Shown: positions 35,541-45,488, counted from the first letter of the stretch. The stretch is 64,000 bases of DNA from Thalassococcus arenae (GCF_019104745.1 NZ_JAHRWL010000002.1:310001-374000), one strand, 5' to 3'. The notes: generated by a model not told the origin, from the letters alone. Translations and numbers: made by a program.

Positions 35541-35990
35541 ATGTTCGATCTCGGGTTCGCCGAGCTTCTGGTCATCGGAATCGTCGCGCTGATCGTGGTC
35601 GGCCCCAAGGATTTGCCGGTGATGTTCCGCCAGGTCGGTCGTTTCGTCGGCAAGGCCCGCGGCATGGCCCGCGAATTCAGCCGCGCCATGAACGACGCCG
35701 CTGACGAGGCCGGCGTGAAGGATGTCGCCAAAAGCCTCAAGACCGCGACGAACCCGGTGAGTTCGGCGATGGACGGGGTCAAGGATGCGGCCAAGTCGAT
35801 GACCAATCTCGACCCTGCCAGTGAAACCGGCAAGCTGTCTGCCGAGCGCGCCGAGGCCAAGAAGAAGATCGAACTGGCCACCGCCAAGGCCGCCGCGGCC
35901 CGTTCGCAGCGCGAAGCCGAAGCCGCAGCCAAGAAGGTGGCCGAGATGGAGGCCGCGATGCAGCCCGACACGCCGAAGGGCGACACATGA
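35541..35990 (+). CDS. tatB: twin-arginine translocase subunit TatB
   Basis: 149-residue TatB, which with TatC recognises twin-arginine signal peptides. N-terminal span [20 protein letters not shown] then [26 protein letters not shown], with the glutamate and GP hinge of the family. A long lysine/alanine-rich helical tail (about 60-149) is predicted to be coiled. The stop overlaps the tatC start (35987-35990). Confidence 0.95.
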   Translation: MFDLGFAELLVIGIVALIVVGPKDLPVMFRQVGRFVGKARGMAREFSRAMNDAADEAGVKDVAKSLKTATNPVSSAMDGVKDAAKSMTNLDPASETGKLSAERAEAKKKIELATAKAAAARSQREAEAAAKKVAEMEAAMQPDTPKGDT

Positions 35991-36928
35991 GTTCCCCGAA
36001 CGACGAGATCGAAGACAGCTCCGCGCCGCTGATCGAACACCTGGCCGAGCTGCGCACCCGGCTGATCCGATCGGTCATCGCCTTTCTGATCGGCATCGTT
36101 CTGGCCTTTGTCGTGGCCGAACCGATCCTGCAATTCCTTCTGGGCCCGATCGAGGAAACGCTGCGCGATCTGGGTGACCCGTCGCCGACGCTGCAATACA
36201 CCAGCCCGCAGGAATACCTGTTCACGCTGTTCCGGATCTCGATGGTTTTCGGGTTCGCGCTGGCCTTTCCGGTGATCGGCCACCAGATGTGGCGCTTCGT
36301 GGCGCCCGGGCTCTACAAATCGGAAAAGAACGCCTTTCTGCCTTTCCTGATCGCCTCTCCGGTGATGTTCCTGCTGGGCGCGTCCTTTGCCCATTTCATC
36401 GTGACGCCGCTGGCCATGGCGTTCTTTCTGGGCTTCGCCGATGTCAGTTCGATCTTTGCCAACCTGCTTGCCGGAGGCGTGCAGAGCCTGCCGCCGGACA
36501 CCGCCGTGGTGCCCGAGACCGAAGAGGGTATTCGCATCACCTTTTTCGGCAAGGTCAACGAATCGCTCGACATCTCGTTGAAATTCATCCTGGCCTTCGG
36601 CCTGTGCTTCCAGTTGCCGGTTCTGCTGACGCTGATGGGCAAGGCCGGGCTGGTCAGCGCCGAAGGGCTGGGCGGCGTGCGCAAATACGCCATGGTCGGC
36701 ATCCTGGTGCTGGCTGCCCTGGTGACACCGCCGGACGTGGTCACGCAGCTGATCCTGTTCACCGTGGTCTACGGGCTCTACGAGGTGTCGATCTTCCTTG
36801 TCCGCCGCGTCGAGAAGAAGCGCGAGGCCGAATTGCGCGCGCAAGGCGTCTGGTTCGAAGACGACGAGGACGAAGACCCGCTGATGGCCGAATTCGACGA
36901 GACCGACGAGGAAGGCAAGGCCCGGTGA
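35987..36928 (+). CDS. tatC: twin-arginine translocase subunit TatC
   Basis: 313-residue core receptor of the Tat system, six membrane spans. N-terminal [19 protein letters not shown] and the [28 protein letters not shown] segment are diagnostic. The C-terminus carries an acidic extension ([19 protein letters not shown]). There is a periplasmic insert of about 30 residues ([19 protein letters not shown]). Its stop overlaps the GTG start of the ATPase downstream. Confidence 0.96.
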   Translation: MSSPNDEIEDSSAPLIEHLAELRTRLIRSVIAFLIGIVLAFVVAEPILQFLLGPIEETLRDLGDPSPTLQYTSPQEYLFTLFRISMVFGFALAFPVIGHQMWRFVAPGLYKSEKNAFLPFLIASPVMFLLGASFAHFIVTPLAMAFFLGFADVSSIFANLLAGGVQSLPPDTAVVPETEEGIRITFFGKVNESLDISLKFILAFGLCFQLPVLLTLMGKAGLVSAEGLGGVRKYAMVGILVLAALVTPPDVVTQLILFTVVYGLYEVSIFLVRRVEKKREAELRAQGVWFEDDEDEDPLMAEFDETDEEGKAR

Positions 36929-37764
36929 GCGACGTGCTGAACCGCATCGCCGCTGCGCTGGAACGGATGGCGCCCGCGCCGATGGCCGCACCGGATTTCG
37001 CGCAGGCCGAGGCCTTTGTCTGGCATGTCGATCCCGACCGCCTCGAGCCGGTGGCGCAGGTGAACCGGATCGATCTGTCGCTGCTGGTCGGCATCGACCG
37101 CACCCGCGACACGCTGCTGGCAAACACGGTGCAGTTCGCCAAGGGTCTGCCCGCCAACAACGCGCTGCTTTGGGGCAGCCGCGGGATGGGCAAGTCGAGC
37201 CTGGTCAAGGCGGTGCATGGCGCTGTTACGGGATCCGGGCTCGCCTTGAAACTGGTGGAACTGCATCGCGAAGACCTTCCGTCCGTGGGCCGGCTGCTGG
37301 CGTTGCTGCGCGCGTCCGATGCCCGCTTCGTGCTGTTCTGCGACGACCTTTCGTTCAGCCATGACGACCAGCATTACAAATCGCTCAAGGCGGTGCTGGA
37401 TGGCGGGGTCGAAGGCCGGCCCGACAACGTGATCTTCTATGCGACGTCGAACCGCCGCCACCTGATGCCGCGCGACATGATCGAGAACGAACGCTCGAGC
37501 GCGATCAACCCCTCCGAGGCGGTCGAGGAAAAGGTGTCGCTGTCGGACCGGTTCGGCCTGTGGCTGGGGTTCCATCCCTGTTCGCAGGACGAATACCTGG
37601 CGATGATCCGCGGCTATTGCGACGCCTATGGCCTGCCCATCGACGACGACACGCTTCGGGCCGAAGCGATCGAATGGCAAGCCACGCGCGGCGCCCGTTC
37701 GGGTCGGGTTGCCTGGCAGTATTTCATCGATCTCGCGGGGCGCCGCGGTGTAACGTTCGGCTGA
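36925..37764 (+). CDS. DUF815-family AAA ATPase coupled to tatC
   Basis: 279-residue P-loop ATPase with Walker A WGSRGMGKSSLVKA, a Walker B-like RFVLFCDDLSF and the conserved block VIFYATSNRRHLMPRD, matching the DUF815 family of predicted AAA+ ATPases. Function unknown. Start GTG at 36925 overlaps the tatC stop (GTGA), so it is translated with the translocase, and a role in Tat export or assembly is conceivable but unproven. A perfect hairpin follows 9 bases after the stop. Confidence 0.88.
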   Translation: MSDVLNRIAAALERMAPAPMAAPDFAQAEAFVWHVDPDRLEPVAQVNRIDLSLLVGIDRTRDTLLANTVQFAKGLPANNALLWGSRGMGKSSLVKAVHGAVTGSGLALKLVELHREDLPSVGRLLALLRASDARFVLFCDDLSFSHDDQHYKSLKAVLDGGVEGRPDNVIFYATSNRRHLMPRDMIENERSSAINPSEAVEEKVSLSDRFGLWLGFHPCSQDEYLAMIRGYCDAYGLPIDDDTLRAEAIEWQATRGARSGRVAWQYFIDLAGRRGVTFG

Positions 37765-37773
37765 GCGTCCGAG

Positions 37774-37794
37774 ACCGGCGCAGCGCGCGCCGGT
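37774..37794. terminator. GC-rich hairpin after the tat-ATPase operon
   Basis: Eight-base perfect arms ACCGGCGC and GCGCCGGT around a 5-base loop, starting 10 bases after the ATPase stop. No T tract follows, so on its own it is a weak terminator; a second, AT-rich hairpin lies just beyond. Confidence 0.5.
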
Positions 37795-37807
37795 GCATAT
37801 GGAAAAT

Positions 37808-37878
37808 GCGTATTTGAAAAAGAGAAGAAGCAGGACCGATGCGCGCAAGCAAGGTCTTCTTCTCTTTGAAAAATACGC
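37808..37878. terminator. long AT-rich inverted repeat between convergent operons
   Basis: Imperfect stem with arms at 37808-37837 and 37853-37878. Both begin or end with GCGTATTT/AAATACGC and share an AAGAGAAGAAG / CTTCTTCTCTT core. The arms give A-rich and T-rich flanks in both directions, as expected for a bidirectional terminator between the tat-ATPase operon and nlpD. Similar elements recur in roseobacter genomes, from memory. Confidence 0.65.
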
Positions 37879-37926
37879 CGCACGCCGGTGCCGACCAGCG
37901 GTTTGCCCGGCAAGGGCGGCATGCCG

Positions 37927-39093
37927 TCAGCTGACGTAACCCATGGGATCGACGCTGTCGAAGCCCTTGCGAATCTCGAAGTGCAGGAAACTCGGATCGC
38001 CGGCGCGTACCTTGCCGATGGTCTGACCGCGGCTGACGGCGTCACCCTTCTTGACCGTCAGGTCATCCAGATGGGTGTAGACGGTCAGCAGATCGCCGGG
38101 ATGGCGGATGACCACGATCAGCACGTTTTCGTCGTTGCGGGTGACCGCGGCGACCGAGCCGCTGGCGGCGGCCACGACCGGCGTTCCGGCCGGTGCGCCG
38201 ATATCGATGCCTTCGCTGCGGCCCGGTGCGTAGTCGCGGATGATCCGGCCGCTGACCGGCATGGTCATCTGTGCCTCCGGTCTGGCGGCGGACTGGCCGA
38301 TATCGGCCACCGGCGGTTTGGGTGCTGCGGCTGTGGCGGTCTGGACCGACGCGGCGGGCGGCGTCTCGGAAGGCAGCGGGGTCGAGGCCGAAGGCGGCTG
38401 GGGCGTGGTGCTGCCGCTGCCCGGTGCCGGCACCGCCGCCGGCGCGGCTGCGGCGGTGATTTCGGCCTTGGGCGGGATCAGCAGGAACTGGCCTTCCCGC
38501 AGGGTATAGTCGCGGTCGAGCCCGTTCCAATCTGCCAGGGCTCGTGGCGTGACGCCGTAAAGCCGGGCGATGGTAAAGGCGGTCTCGCCGCGTTCGACCT
38601 TGTGGCGCACCGGCTCGATCCCGGTTTGCGGCGACGTGGCCGCCGGGGTCGCCGGCGCGCGCTCGATCGCGTCGTTGGCCAGCGTCGTCACGTCCACGGC
38701 CGGTGGCAGGATCGGCCCGGTCGTCGTGGCGCCCGTGGCCGGGGACGGTTCGGCCACGCGGCGCGGCAGCGCGACGATCTCGCCCCGGTTCAGCGTGTCG
38801 CCGGGCTGGATGCCGTTGAAGCGCGCCACTTCGTCCGCAGGCAGGCCGACGCGGGCCGCGACATCGGCAAGCGTGTCGCCGCGCCGCGCGATGGCGACCT
38901 GGTAGCTGGGATAGGACAGCACACCGCGGTCATCCGGCACCGGGCGCCGGGTTGTGGCTTCGCGCGCCGCCTGGGCGGTGCTGAAGGGGCCGCCGATACG
39001 GTCACGGACATCCAGGTCGAAATCCGCGCAGGCCGACAGGCTGACGCTGAGGCCGAACATGGCCAGAATCGGGAATGGGCGGGGTGTCGCCAT
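37927..39093 (-). CDS. nlpD: NlpD-like lipoprotein with two LysM domains and degenerate LytM domain
   Basis: 388-residue lipoprotein: signal with lipobox L-S-A-C22, LysM domains at about 62-112 and 163-208, a Pro/Ala/Thr-rich linker (about 209-265), and a LytM/M23 domain at 275-388. The metal site is incomplete: the first histidine position is S293 (SEGID), D297 remains, and the H-x-H motif reads F369-L-H371. That is the same pattern as E. coli NlpD, which activates amidases instead of cutting peptidoglycan. The surE-pcm-nlpD order supports the name. ATG at 39093 with a GAGGAT site. Confidence 0.9.
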   Translation of the reverse strand: MATPRPFPILAMFGLSVSLSACADFDLDVRDRIGGPFSTAQAAREATTRRPVPDDRGVLSYPSYQVAIARRGDTLADVAARVGLPADEVARFNGIQPGDTLNRGEIVALPRRVAEPSPATGATTTGPILPPAVDVTTLANDAIERAPATPAATSPQTGIEPVRHKVERGETAFTIARLYGVTPRALADWNGLDRDYTLREGQFLLIPPKAEITAAAAPAAVPAPGSGSTTPQPPSASTPLPSETPPAASVQTATAAAPKPPVADIGQSAARPEAQMTMPVSGRIIRDYAPGRSEGIDIGAPAGTPVVAAASGSVAAVTRNDENVLIVVIRHPGDLLTVYTHLDDLTVKKGDAVSRGQTIGKVRAGDPSFLHFEIRKGFDSVDPMGYVS

Positions 39094-39175
39094 CGCTCGT
39101 ATCCTCACATCGCGCCCCTTGTTGGCCGGAGCGTCTGGTTGGCGCCGCGGGTCGCGGCCACTCGCATCGGGCAGC

Positions 39176-39817
39176 TCAGTCCTTGCCCAGCCCCTCGACC
39201 AGGGGCACGAACCGGACCGGGCGCATTTCCTCGTATTCGAACCCGGTTTCGGACCGGGTGACACGGATCAGGCTTTGCACCGCATCCGACTGGCCCACCG
39301 GCACGACCATGATACCGCCAATCTTCAACTGGGCCAAGAGCGGCCCGGGCGGATCTTCGGCGGCGGCGGTGACGATGATCCGGTCGAACGGTGCCTGGTC
39401 GGGCAGCCCGTGCGATCCGTCGGCGGTGAAGGCGGTGACGTTGGTCAGGCCCAGCCGGTCGAAGACAGCCCTGGCCTCGCGCACCAGCCGGCGGTGGCGA
39501 TCGATCGTATAGACCCGCCGGGCCAGCTGTGCCAGGACTGCGGCCTGATAGCCCGAACCGGTGCCGATCTCGAGCACGGTATCGCGTGGGGCGATCTTCA
39601 GCGCCTGCGTCATCAATCCGACCACCGATGGTTGCGATATCGTCTGCCCGCAGGCGATCGGCAGCGGCATGTCCTCATAGGCGCGGTCGGCGAAATAGCC
39701 TTGCACGAATATTCCGCGATCCACCGCCTCCATCGCTTTCAACGTCGCGCTGTCGGTCACTCCGCGCGAGCGCAGGGCGAACAGGAACTGCATCTTGGCG
39801 TCGGCGTCGAAGGTCAT
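39176..39817 (-). CDS. pcm: protein-L-isoaspartate O-methyltransferase
   Basis: 213-residue SAM-dependent repair enzyme that methylates isoaspartate in damaged proteins. PCMT signatures: [25 protein letters not shown] motif [26 protein letters not shown] and [13 protein letters not shown] overlaps the surE stop by four bases (39814-39817), so the two are co-translated. nlpD follows 82 bases downstream. Confidence 0.96.
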   Translation of the reverse strand: MTFDADAKMQFLFALRSRGVTDSATLKAMEAVDRGIFVQGYFADRAYEDMPLPIACGQTISQPSVVGLMTQALKIAPRDTVLEIGTGSGYQAAVLAQLARRVYTIDRHRRLVREARAVFDRLGLTNVTAFTADGSHGLPDQAPFDRIIVTAAAEDPPGPLLAQLKIGGIMVVPVGQSDAVQSLIRVTRSETGFEYEEMRPVRFVPLVEGLGKD

Positions 39818-40599
39818 GCAAAGGCGTCTTTGAGAGCGATGAGCGCGTCGTGGGCGGTAAGGTCGGCGCGCATCGGCGTGACCGAGATGTAGCCGTCGAG
39901 GTTGATGTCGGCGTCCGATCCCGGTTCGGTCGGCGCGCGCTGGTCACCACCGCGAATCCAGACGAACCGTCGGCCCGACGGCGACAGGTGCGGTTCGACC
40001 TGAAAACAGGTGTTGCGTCTCAGGCCCTGCGGTGCCAGTCGCGTTCCCTTGACGTCGGTCGCGAGAACGGGCGGAAAATTCACGTTGTAGAACAGCCGGT
40101 ATCCGTTCTGGTCTTTCGGATCGGCGGCCAGGATGCGGCGCACGGTTTCGGCACCGTGCGCCGCGGCGGCTTCGAACGGGTTGTCGGCATGCGCGTTTGC
40201 GGGCCCGTAATACTGCGACAGGGCGATCGCGCGGATGCCTTGCAGGGCGCCTTCCAGCGCGCCGCCCAACGTGCCGGAATAGAGCGCGTTTTCTGCCGAG
40301 TTGTTGCCGCGGTTCACGCCCGACAGGATCAGGTCGGGCGGGTTGTCCTTGAGCACGTCATGCACGCCCGCCAGCACGCAATCCGCGGGGCTGCCCTCGG
40401 CAGCAAAGCGGCGCGGCCCCAGTTGGGCGATCATCGTCGGATGGGTGTACGAGATGCAATGGGCGACGCCCGACTGCTCGAAGGCCGGCGCCACGGTCCA
40501 GACATCGTCAGGCCCGCCGGCGATTTCCTCGGCGATGGCCTGCATGACCTCGAGCCCCGGCGCATTGATGCCGTCGTCGTTGGTGATGAGAATGCGCAT
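39814..40599 (-). CDS. surE: 5'-nucleotidase/exopolyphosphatase SurE
   Basis: 261-residue metal-dependent nucleotidase. The N-terminal [19 protein letters not shown] with the metal-binding DD pair, GTPADC-like [15 protein letters not shown], and [23 protein letters not shown] are diagnostic. First of the surE-pcm-nlpD group. Its role is turnover of nucleotides in stationary phase or stress. Confidence 0.96.
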   Translation of the reverse strand: MRILITNDDGINAPGLEVMQAIAEEIAGGPDDVWTVAPAFEQSGVAHCISYTHPTMIAQLGPRRFAAEGSPADCVLAGVHDVLKDNPPDLILSGVNRGNNSAENALYSGTLGGALEGALQGIRAIALSQYYGPANAHADNPFEAAAAHGAETVRRILAADPKDQNGYRLFYNVNFPPVLATDVKGTRLAPQGLRRNTCFQVEPHLSPSGRRFVWIRGGDQRAPTEPGSDADINLDGYISVTPMRADLTAHDALIALKDAFA

Positions 40600-40666
40600 C
40601 GCGTGTGCCCTTGCCCGTTTGCAATTCCATAGGGGAAGGGGGCTACCGGGGCAAGCGGACAGGCGC

Positions 40667-41305
40667 CTACAGGAGTTGCGGCAAGAGCCTGTGCGCTTCG
40701 TCGTGGGGCGAGGCCAGCCGGGTCTTGTCCTCGCCGGGATAGAACCGCGCGCGGGTCGCCGAGGCCATCGGCGCGGGCGTCAGGATGCGCACTTCGGGTC
40801 CCGTCTTTTCGGTCTCGGCCTGCCAGCTGCGCGCCAGCGCGATCTGGGCCGATTTCGTCGTGCCGTAATGGCCGAAGAACTTTTGGCCACCATGCGGATC
40901 GTCGAAGAACACCGCGCGGCCGTCATTGCCCAGCAGAGGTGCCACGAAGGGGATCAGCGTGGCCAGCGCGTCCAGGTTGATCGCCAGCGATTTCTGCCAA
41001 TCCTTCTGGTCGAGATGAGCCGCGGGGGTCAGCGGCGCGGCGTGGATCGCCGTATGCACCCAAAGCGCGATACCACCCCAACGGTCATGGATCGACCGGC
41101 ACAATTGGGCCATCGCGTCGCGCTTGGTGATATCCATGGGTGCCAGCGTCGCGTCGCCGCCCTTGGCCTTGATCCGGTCGTCCAGATCTTCCAGTCCGCC
41201 AACGGTACGTGCGACGGCGACGATGTGATGTTCCGGGGCCAACGCTTCGGCAAGGGCAAAGCCCAGTCCGCGCGAGGCGCCGGTGATGAGGGCGATCTTT
41301 GTCAT
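40667..41305 (-). CDS. short-chain dehydrogenase/reductase family protein
   Basis: 212-residue Rossmann protein. The cofactor motif is [15 protein letters not shown] and the Y-x3-K pair is in [13 protein letters not shown]. The usual catalytic serine is not evident: the strand expected to end in SS reads VFFDDPHGG. It may therefore be catalytically weakened or use another residue. The usual NAG motif is also altered ([10 protein letters not shown]). Substrate unknown. The start at 41305 gives the conserved N-terminus; an in-frame extension upstream is unlikely. Confidence 0.82.
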   Translation of the reverse strand: MTKIALITGASRGLGFALAEALAPEHHIVAVARTVGGLEDLDDRIKAKGGDATLAPMDITKRDAMAQLCRSIHDRWGGIALWVHTAIHAAPLTPAAHLDQKDWQKSLAINLDALATLIPFVAPLLGNDGRAVFFDDPHGGQKFFGHYGTTKSAQIALARSWQAETEKTGPEVRILTPAPMASATRARFYPGEDKTRLASPHDEAHRLLPQLL

Positions 41306-41376
41306 GGGGTGGCGGATGACCGGCTTTGCGCCGAAGGTCAAGAGTGCGCGGCGTCACCGCGCCGCGCTGTCGCGGA

Positions 41377-41655
41377 TCAGCGAAAGGCCGGAGGCTCCAT
41401 CCATTCGGCCATGTCACCCACGCGCAGGGCCAGGCGGCCGGTTTCGATGGCCAGAACGATCTTGCCGTTCACGGCGTCGCCCACTGCGATGGCCCGGGTC
41501 GCCCCATCGGGCAGACGCACCAGCGCTTGCGGCGCGCTGTCCTTGCCGAAGGTGCCAAGCAGGATCAGTCCCCGTTCGGGGATATCGGCCTGCCGGGTGG
41601 CATGTTCGGCGGCAAGTGTCGGGGTTTCGTTCGATTTCGGCTGCGGCTGTGCCAT
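41377..41655 (-). CDS. small conserved hypothetical protein
   Basis: 92 residues with a polar N-terminus and a compact beta-rich core: ERGLILLGTFGKDSAPQALVRLPDGATRAIAVGDAVNGKIVLAIETGRLALRVGD, which spans the middle of the protein. The pattern (effector-like beta strands, 'LP-G-x-R-x-I-x-x-G' then 'G-x-V') resembles the periplasmic HR domain of GspC/PilP-type proteins, but there is no membrane anchor or secretion gene nearby. Function unknown. It sits between purF and the SDR gene on the same strand. Confidence 0.6.
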   Translation of the reverse strand: MAQPQPKSNETPTLAAEHATRQADIPERGLILLGTFGKDSAPQALVRLPDGATRAIAVGDAVNGKIVLAIETGRLALRVGDMAEWMEPPAFR

Positions 41656-41806
41656 GACGGGCTCCGGATGAGTCGGCGCCGTCTATGCTGCATTGCAGCA
41701 AGAAGAAAGGCGGTGGGTCCGCGCGGGCCCCGTGGCGGGCGGAAAGACGCTTAGAAATCGACCGGATCGGCGCCTGATTGCCCATCGCGGCAGATCGGAC
41801 GCTGCG

Positions 41807-43276
41807 TTATTCGGCCGCCTTCATCCGAAAGCCCTTTTCGATCTGGTCGGCGGGTTCCACCGGGTATTCACCCGAGAAACAGGCATCGCAGTATTGCGGT
41901 TGCACCGCGTTGCGACCCGATGCTTCGCCGACGGCGCGATAAAGCCCGTCGAGCGAGATGAATTTGAGGCTGTCGACGCCCAGATGTTCCCGCATCTCGT
42001 CCTCGGACATGGTGGCGGCCAGCAGCTTTTCGCGCTGCGGCGTGTCGACGCCGTAGAAACACGGCCAGGCGGTGGGCGGCGAGGCGATGCGGAAATGCAC
42101 CTCGGCCGCGCCGGCATCGAGGATCATCTCCTTGATCTTGCGCGACGTGGTGCCGCGCACCACGCTGTCATCGACCAGGATGACCCGCTTGCCCTGGATC
42201 AGCGCGCGGTTGACGTTCAGCTTGAGCCGCACGCCCATGTTGCGGATCTGTTCGGTGGGTTCGATAAAGGTCCGGCCCATGTACTGGTTGCGGATGATCC
42301 CCATGCCGTAGGGAATGCCCGATTCATGCGCATAGCCGATCGCAGCGGGTGTGCCGCTGTCTGGCACCGGGCAGACCAGGTCGGCCGCCACCGGCGCCTC
42401 ACGCGCCAGTTCGACGCCGATCTGGCGCCGCGTCTCATAGACCGACCGGCCGCCCAGGATGCTGTCGGGCCGCGAAAAATAGACATGCTCGAAGATGCAG
42501 AAGCGCGGTTTGGCCCGGCGAAAGGGGTGGTGGCTTTCCACGCCCTTTTCGGTGATGACGACCATCTCGCCCGGTTCGATCTCGCGCACGAAATCGGCGC
42601 CGATGATGTCCAGCGCGCAGGTTTCCGAGGCCAGCGCCCAGCCATCGCCGATCTGGCCCAGCACCAGCGGCCGAACGCCCAGCGGGTCGCGCACGCCGAT
42701 CAGCTTGGTTCGGGTCATGGCGACCACGGAAAACGCGCCTTCGACCTTGCGCAGCGCTTCTTCCATGCGGTCGGGGATCGACCGGCCCATCGACCGCGCC
42801 ATCAGGTGGATGATGCATTCGCTGTCCGACGAGGATTGAAAGATCGAGCCACGCTCGATCAGTTCGCGCCGCAGCGCGTCGGCATTGGTGATGTTGCCGT
42901 TATGGGCGATCGCCGCGCCGCCCATGCTGAATTCGCCGAAGAAGGGCTGCACGTCGCGGATCGCGGTCTGACCTTTCGATCCGGCAGTGGAATAGCGGAC
43001 ATGACCGATGCCGATGCTGCCCGGCAGGGTTTGCATCAGCGATTGCGAGGTGAAGTTGTCGCGCACATAGCCGAAGCGGCGCGCCGAGTTGAATCCGGTG
43101 TCTTGGGCGTAGGTGACGATCCCGCCGGCTTCCTGGCCGCGATGCTGAAGGGCGTGCAGGCCAAGCGCCACGAAATTCGCGGCGTCCGTGACGCCAACGA
43201 CGCCGAATATCCCGCATTCCTCGCGCAATTTGTCGTCATCGAAGGGGTGAGCTGGGGGCATTTGGCGGTCGGTCAA
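41807..43276 (-). CDS. purF: amidophosphoribosyltransferase
   Basis: First committed enzyme of purine synthesis, making phosphoribosylamine from PRPP and glutamine. Glutaminase domain with the N-terminal nucleophile exposed after propeptide removal: C16 counted from the ATG at 43261 (EECGIFGVVG). The PRPP site is VILVDDSVVRGTTSRK. Start is uncertain: TTG at 43276 has a weak GGGAC site, ATG at 43261 has none. Length (484-489) is normal. Order radA-cvpA-purF is kept in this group, and cvpA-purF pairing is also seen in enterics. Confidence 0.95.
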   Translation of the reverse strand: MTDRQMPPAHPFDDDKLREECGIFGVVGVTDAANFVALGLHALQHRGQEAGGIVTYAQDTGFNSARRFGYVRDNFTSQSLMQTLPGSIGIGHVRYSTAGSKGQTAIRDVQPFFGEFSMGGAAIAHNGNITNADALRRELIERGSIFQSSSDSECIIHLMARSMGRSIPDRMEEALRKVEGAFSVVAMTRTKLIGVRDPLGVRPLVLGQIGDGWALASETCALDIIGADFVREIEPGEMVVITEKGVESHHPFRRAKPRFCIFEHVYFSRPDSILGGRSVYETRRQIGVELAREAPVAADLVCPVPDSGTPAAIGYAHESGIPYGMGIIRNQYMGRTFIEPTEQIRNMGVRLKLNVNRALIQGKRVILVDDSVVRGTTSRKIKEMILDAGAAEVHFRIASPPTAWPCFYGVDTPQREKLLAATMSEDEMREHLGVDSLKFISLDGLYRAVGEASGRNAVQPQYCDACFSGEYPVEPADQIEKGFRMKAAE

Positions 43277-43460
43277 GGCAGCGTCCCGAATCCGTTTGGC
43301 ATTCGCTGTTGTACTTAGAGTGTCGGGCCGTGTCTGTCACGAAAGGATCACGTTTCCGCTGCGCAACGTGGCGCAATCGCGTCGCGTGCATCCATCAGCC
43401 ATGCGTTTTGCGTGGATTTCGGACGCTCTCCGCGTTCGATGCAACCTGTCCGTGCGGAAA

Positions 43461-44033
43461 TCAGGCGTCGTTCGCGGCGGGTGCTTCGCAGATACCGACC
43501 AGCTGTTCATATTGCGCGGTGATCCAGCCAAGCGCCTGTTCGGGGTTCTGTTCCTCGATCCGGCCGGTGAAGCGCGAAAAGACGGCGGCCGAGCGGCTGT
43601 CATCGATCATCGGGATGTCCTGTGCCGTGATCACCGTCTCGTAGACGAAAAAGGCGATGGCCACCAACAACACGCCCCGCACCACGCCAAAGAGGAAGCC
43701 AAGCGCCTGGTCCAGCCCGCCCAGGGCCGAGCGCTGTACCAGCGACGAGAAAAGCGGCGTGAACAGCGACACCACAACCAGCGCTACCGTGAATACCGCG
43801 GCGAAGGCTGCGATCACCGACAACTCGCAACTGTCGGACAGGAATTCGCCGATGACAGGAATTTCCTTGACCAGTGGCTGCACCTGGTCGGCGAACATGA
43901 AGGCCAGGATCGCCGCGACGATCCAGCCCGCGATCGCCATCGCCTCGCGCACGAGACCCCGGGAATAGGCCAGAACGGCGGACAAAACGATGATGACGGC
44001 GACCACACCGTCGACAATGGTAAAGCCTTCCAT
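43461..44033 (-). CDS. cvpA: CvpA family membrane protein
   Basis: 190-residue protein with four membrane helices matching the CvpA (colicin V production) family: FTIVDGVVAVIIVLSAVLAYSRGLVREAM at the start (first 29 residues after the initial MEG), then helices near 30-50, 65-90 and 105-125, and a cytoplasmic tail. Family members affect envelope homeostasis. The ATG at 44033 is preferred because an upstream in-frame start would overlap radA. purF follows on the same strand. Confidence 0.88.
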   Translation of the reverse strand: MEGFTIVDGVVAVIIVLSAVLAYSRGLVREAMAIAGWIVAAILAFMFADQVQPLVKEIPVIGEFLSDSCELSVIAAFAAVFTVALVVVSLFTPLFSSLVQRSALGGLDQALGFLFGVVRGVLLVAIAFFVYETVITAQDIPMIDDSRSAAVFSRFTGRIEEQNPEQALGWITAQYEQLVGICEAPAANDA

Positions 44034-44061
44034 CCGCTCGTCTGCCTTTTCGTTCTGGCGC

Positions 44062-45429
44062 TCAGCCGGCGCCGAATATGTCACCCACGAAAGCGGTCAG
44101 GCTGTCCTTTTCGGTCAATGCCATGCCGCCGAACCCCGCGGTTTTCCCGCCTGCCGGCAGGATGGCCGTGGAGAAACCAAGTTTTTGCGCCTCTTTCAAC
44201 CGGTTTTCCGTCTGGCTGACCGGGCGCAGGGCCCCTGATAGGCTAATCTCGCCGAAAACGACAGTTTCCGCGGGCAGGGCTGCGTCCTCGCGGGCGGAAA
44301 GTAGCGCAGCGGCCACAGCCAGATCGGCGGCCGGTTCGCCCACGCGCATGCCGCCGGCGACGTTCAGATAGACGTCAAGCCCGGCAAAGGGGATGCCGCA
44401 GCGCGCCTCCAGCACCGCCAGGATCATCGCCAGGCGGCCGCCATCCCAGCCAACGACCGACCGGCGGGGCTGGGAATGGGGTGAAGGGGCCACCAGCGCC
44501 TGGAACTCGACCAGAACGGGCCGCGTGCCCTCGATCCCGGCGAAGACCGCGCTGCCCGGCGCGGGCGTGCCGCGTTCGGACAGAAACAGCGCCGACGGGT
44601 TGGTGACCTCGGACAGGCCCGCGCCGGTCATCTCGAAAACGCCGATTTCGTCCGCCGGGCCAAAGCGGTTCTTGACGCTGCGCAGGATGCGGAACTGGTG
44701 GCCGCGTTCGCCCTCGAAATACAGCACCGTATCGACCATGTGCTCGACCACGCGCGGGCCGGCGATCTGGCCGTCCTTGGTGACATGGCCGACCATGAAG
44801 ACCGCGCTGCCCCTGCGCTTGGCAAAAGTGGTCAATTCGTGTGCGGCGGCGCGCACCTGGCTGACCGAGCCCGGTGCACTGTCGACGTTGTCGGCCCACA
44901 TCGTCTGGATCGAATCGATGATCGCCAGATCGGGTCGTTCGGCATCCAGCGTGGTCAGGATGTCGCGCAGGTTGGTTTCCGTCGCCAGCGACACCCGCGC
45001 GTCCGCCAATCCCAGCCGTTGCGCGCGCAGCCGGATCTGGGCGCTGGCCTCTTCGCCGCTGATATAAACCACCTTGAGGCCGGACCGGGCAAAGGCGGCG
45101 GCGGCCTGCAACAGCAGCGTCGACTTGCCGATACCGGGATCGCCGGCCACCAGCACCGCCGAGGAAGGCACCAGCCCGCCACCAAGCACGCGGTCGAGTT
45201 CGTCCAGATTCGATCGGGTGCGCGGCGGCGGGGCTTCGGGGCTGTCGAGATCGAGCAGCGCAACAGCACGTCCGCGGCTTTTGCCCAGGGTCTTGCCCGA
45301 CGGTCCGGCTGCCAGCGGCGCTTCTTCGACGATGGTGTTCCACTGTCCGCAGGATTCGCAGCGGCCCGACCATTTCGTCGTCGCCGCGCCGCAGGATTGG
45401 CAGAGAAAGGTCGCGCTTGCCTTGGCCAT
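44062..45429 (-). CDS. radA: DNA repair protein RadA
   Basis: 455-residue RecA-like branch-migration ATPase used in recombination. N-terminal zinc finger C10-x2-C13 and C24-x2-C27, Walker A GDPGIGKST at 96-104, the RadA-specific KNRFG at 253-257, and a C-terminal Lon-protease-like domain (LDVYLNVAGGMRVGEPAADLAVA). Length is normal. On the same strand as cvpA downstream and the coiled-coil membrane gene upstream. Confidence 0.97.
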   Translation of the reverse strand: MAKASATFLCQSCGAATTKWSGRCESCGQWNTIVEEAPLAAGPSGKTLGKSRGRAVALLDLDSPEAPPPRTRSNLDELDRVLGGGLVPSSAVLVAGDPGIGKSTLLLQAAAAFARSGLKVVYISGEEASAQIRLRAQRLGLADARVSLATETNLRDILTTLDAERPDLAIIDSIQTMWADNVDSAPGSVSQVRAAAHELTTFAKRRGSAVFMVGHVTKDGQIAGPRVVEHMVDTVLYFEGERGHQFRILRSVKNRFGPADEIGVFEMTGAGLSEVTNPSALFLSERGTPAPGSAVFAGIEGTRPVLVEFQALVAPSPHSQPRRSVVGWDGGRLAMILAVLEARCGIPFAGLDVYLNVAGGMRVGEPAADLAVAAALLSAREDAALPAETVVFGEISLSGALRPVSQTENRLKEAQKLGFSTAILPAGGKTAGFGGMALTEKDSLTAFVGDIFGAG

Positions 45430-45488
45430 GGCGCTTGACTGCGGTCAGAAGGCGCGCGCGTCAAGGGGTCGTGGCGCGGTGCCCGCGG

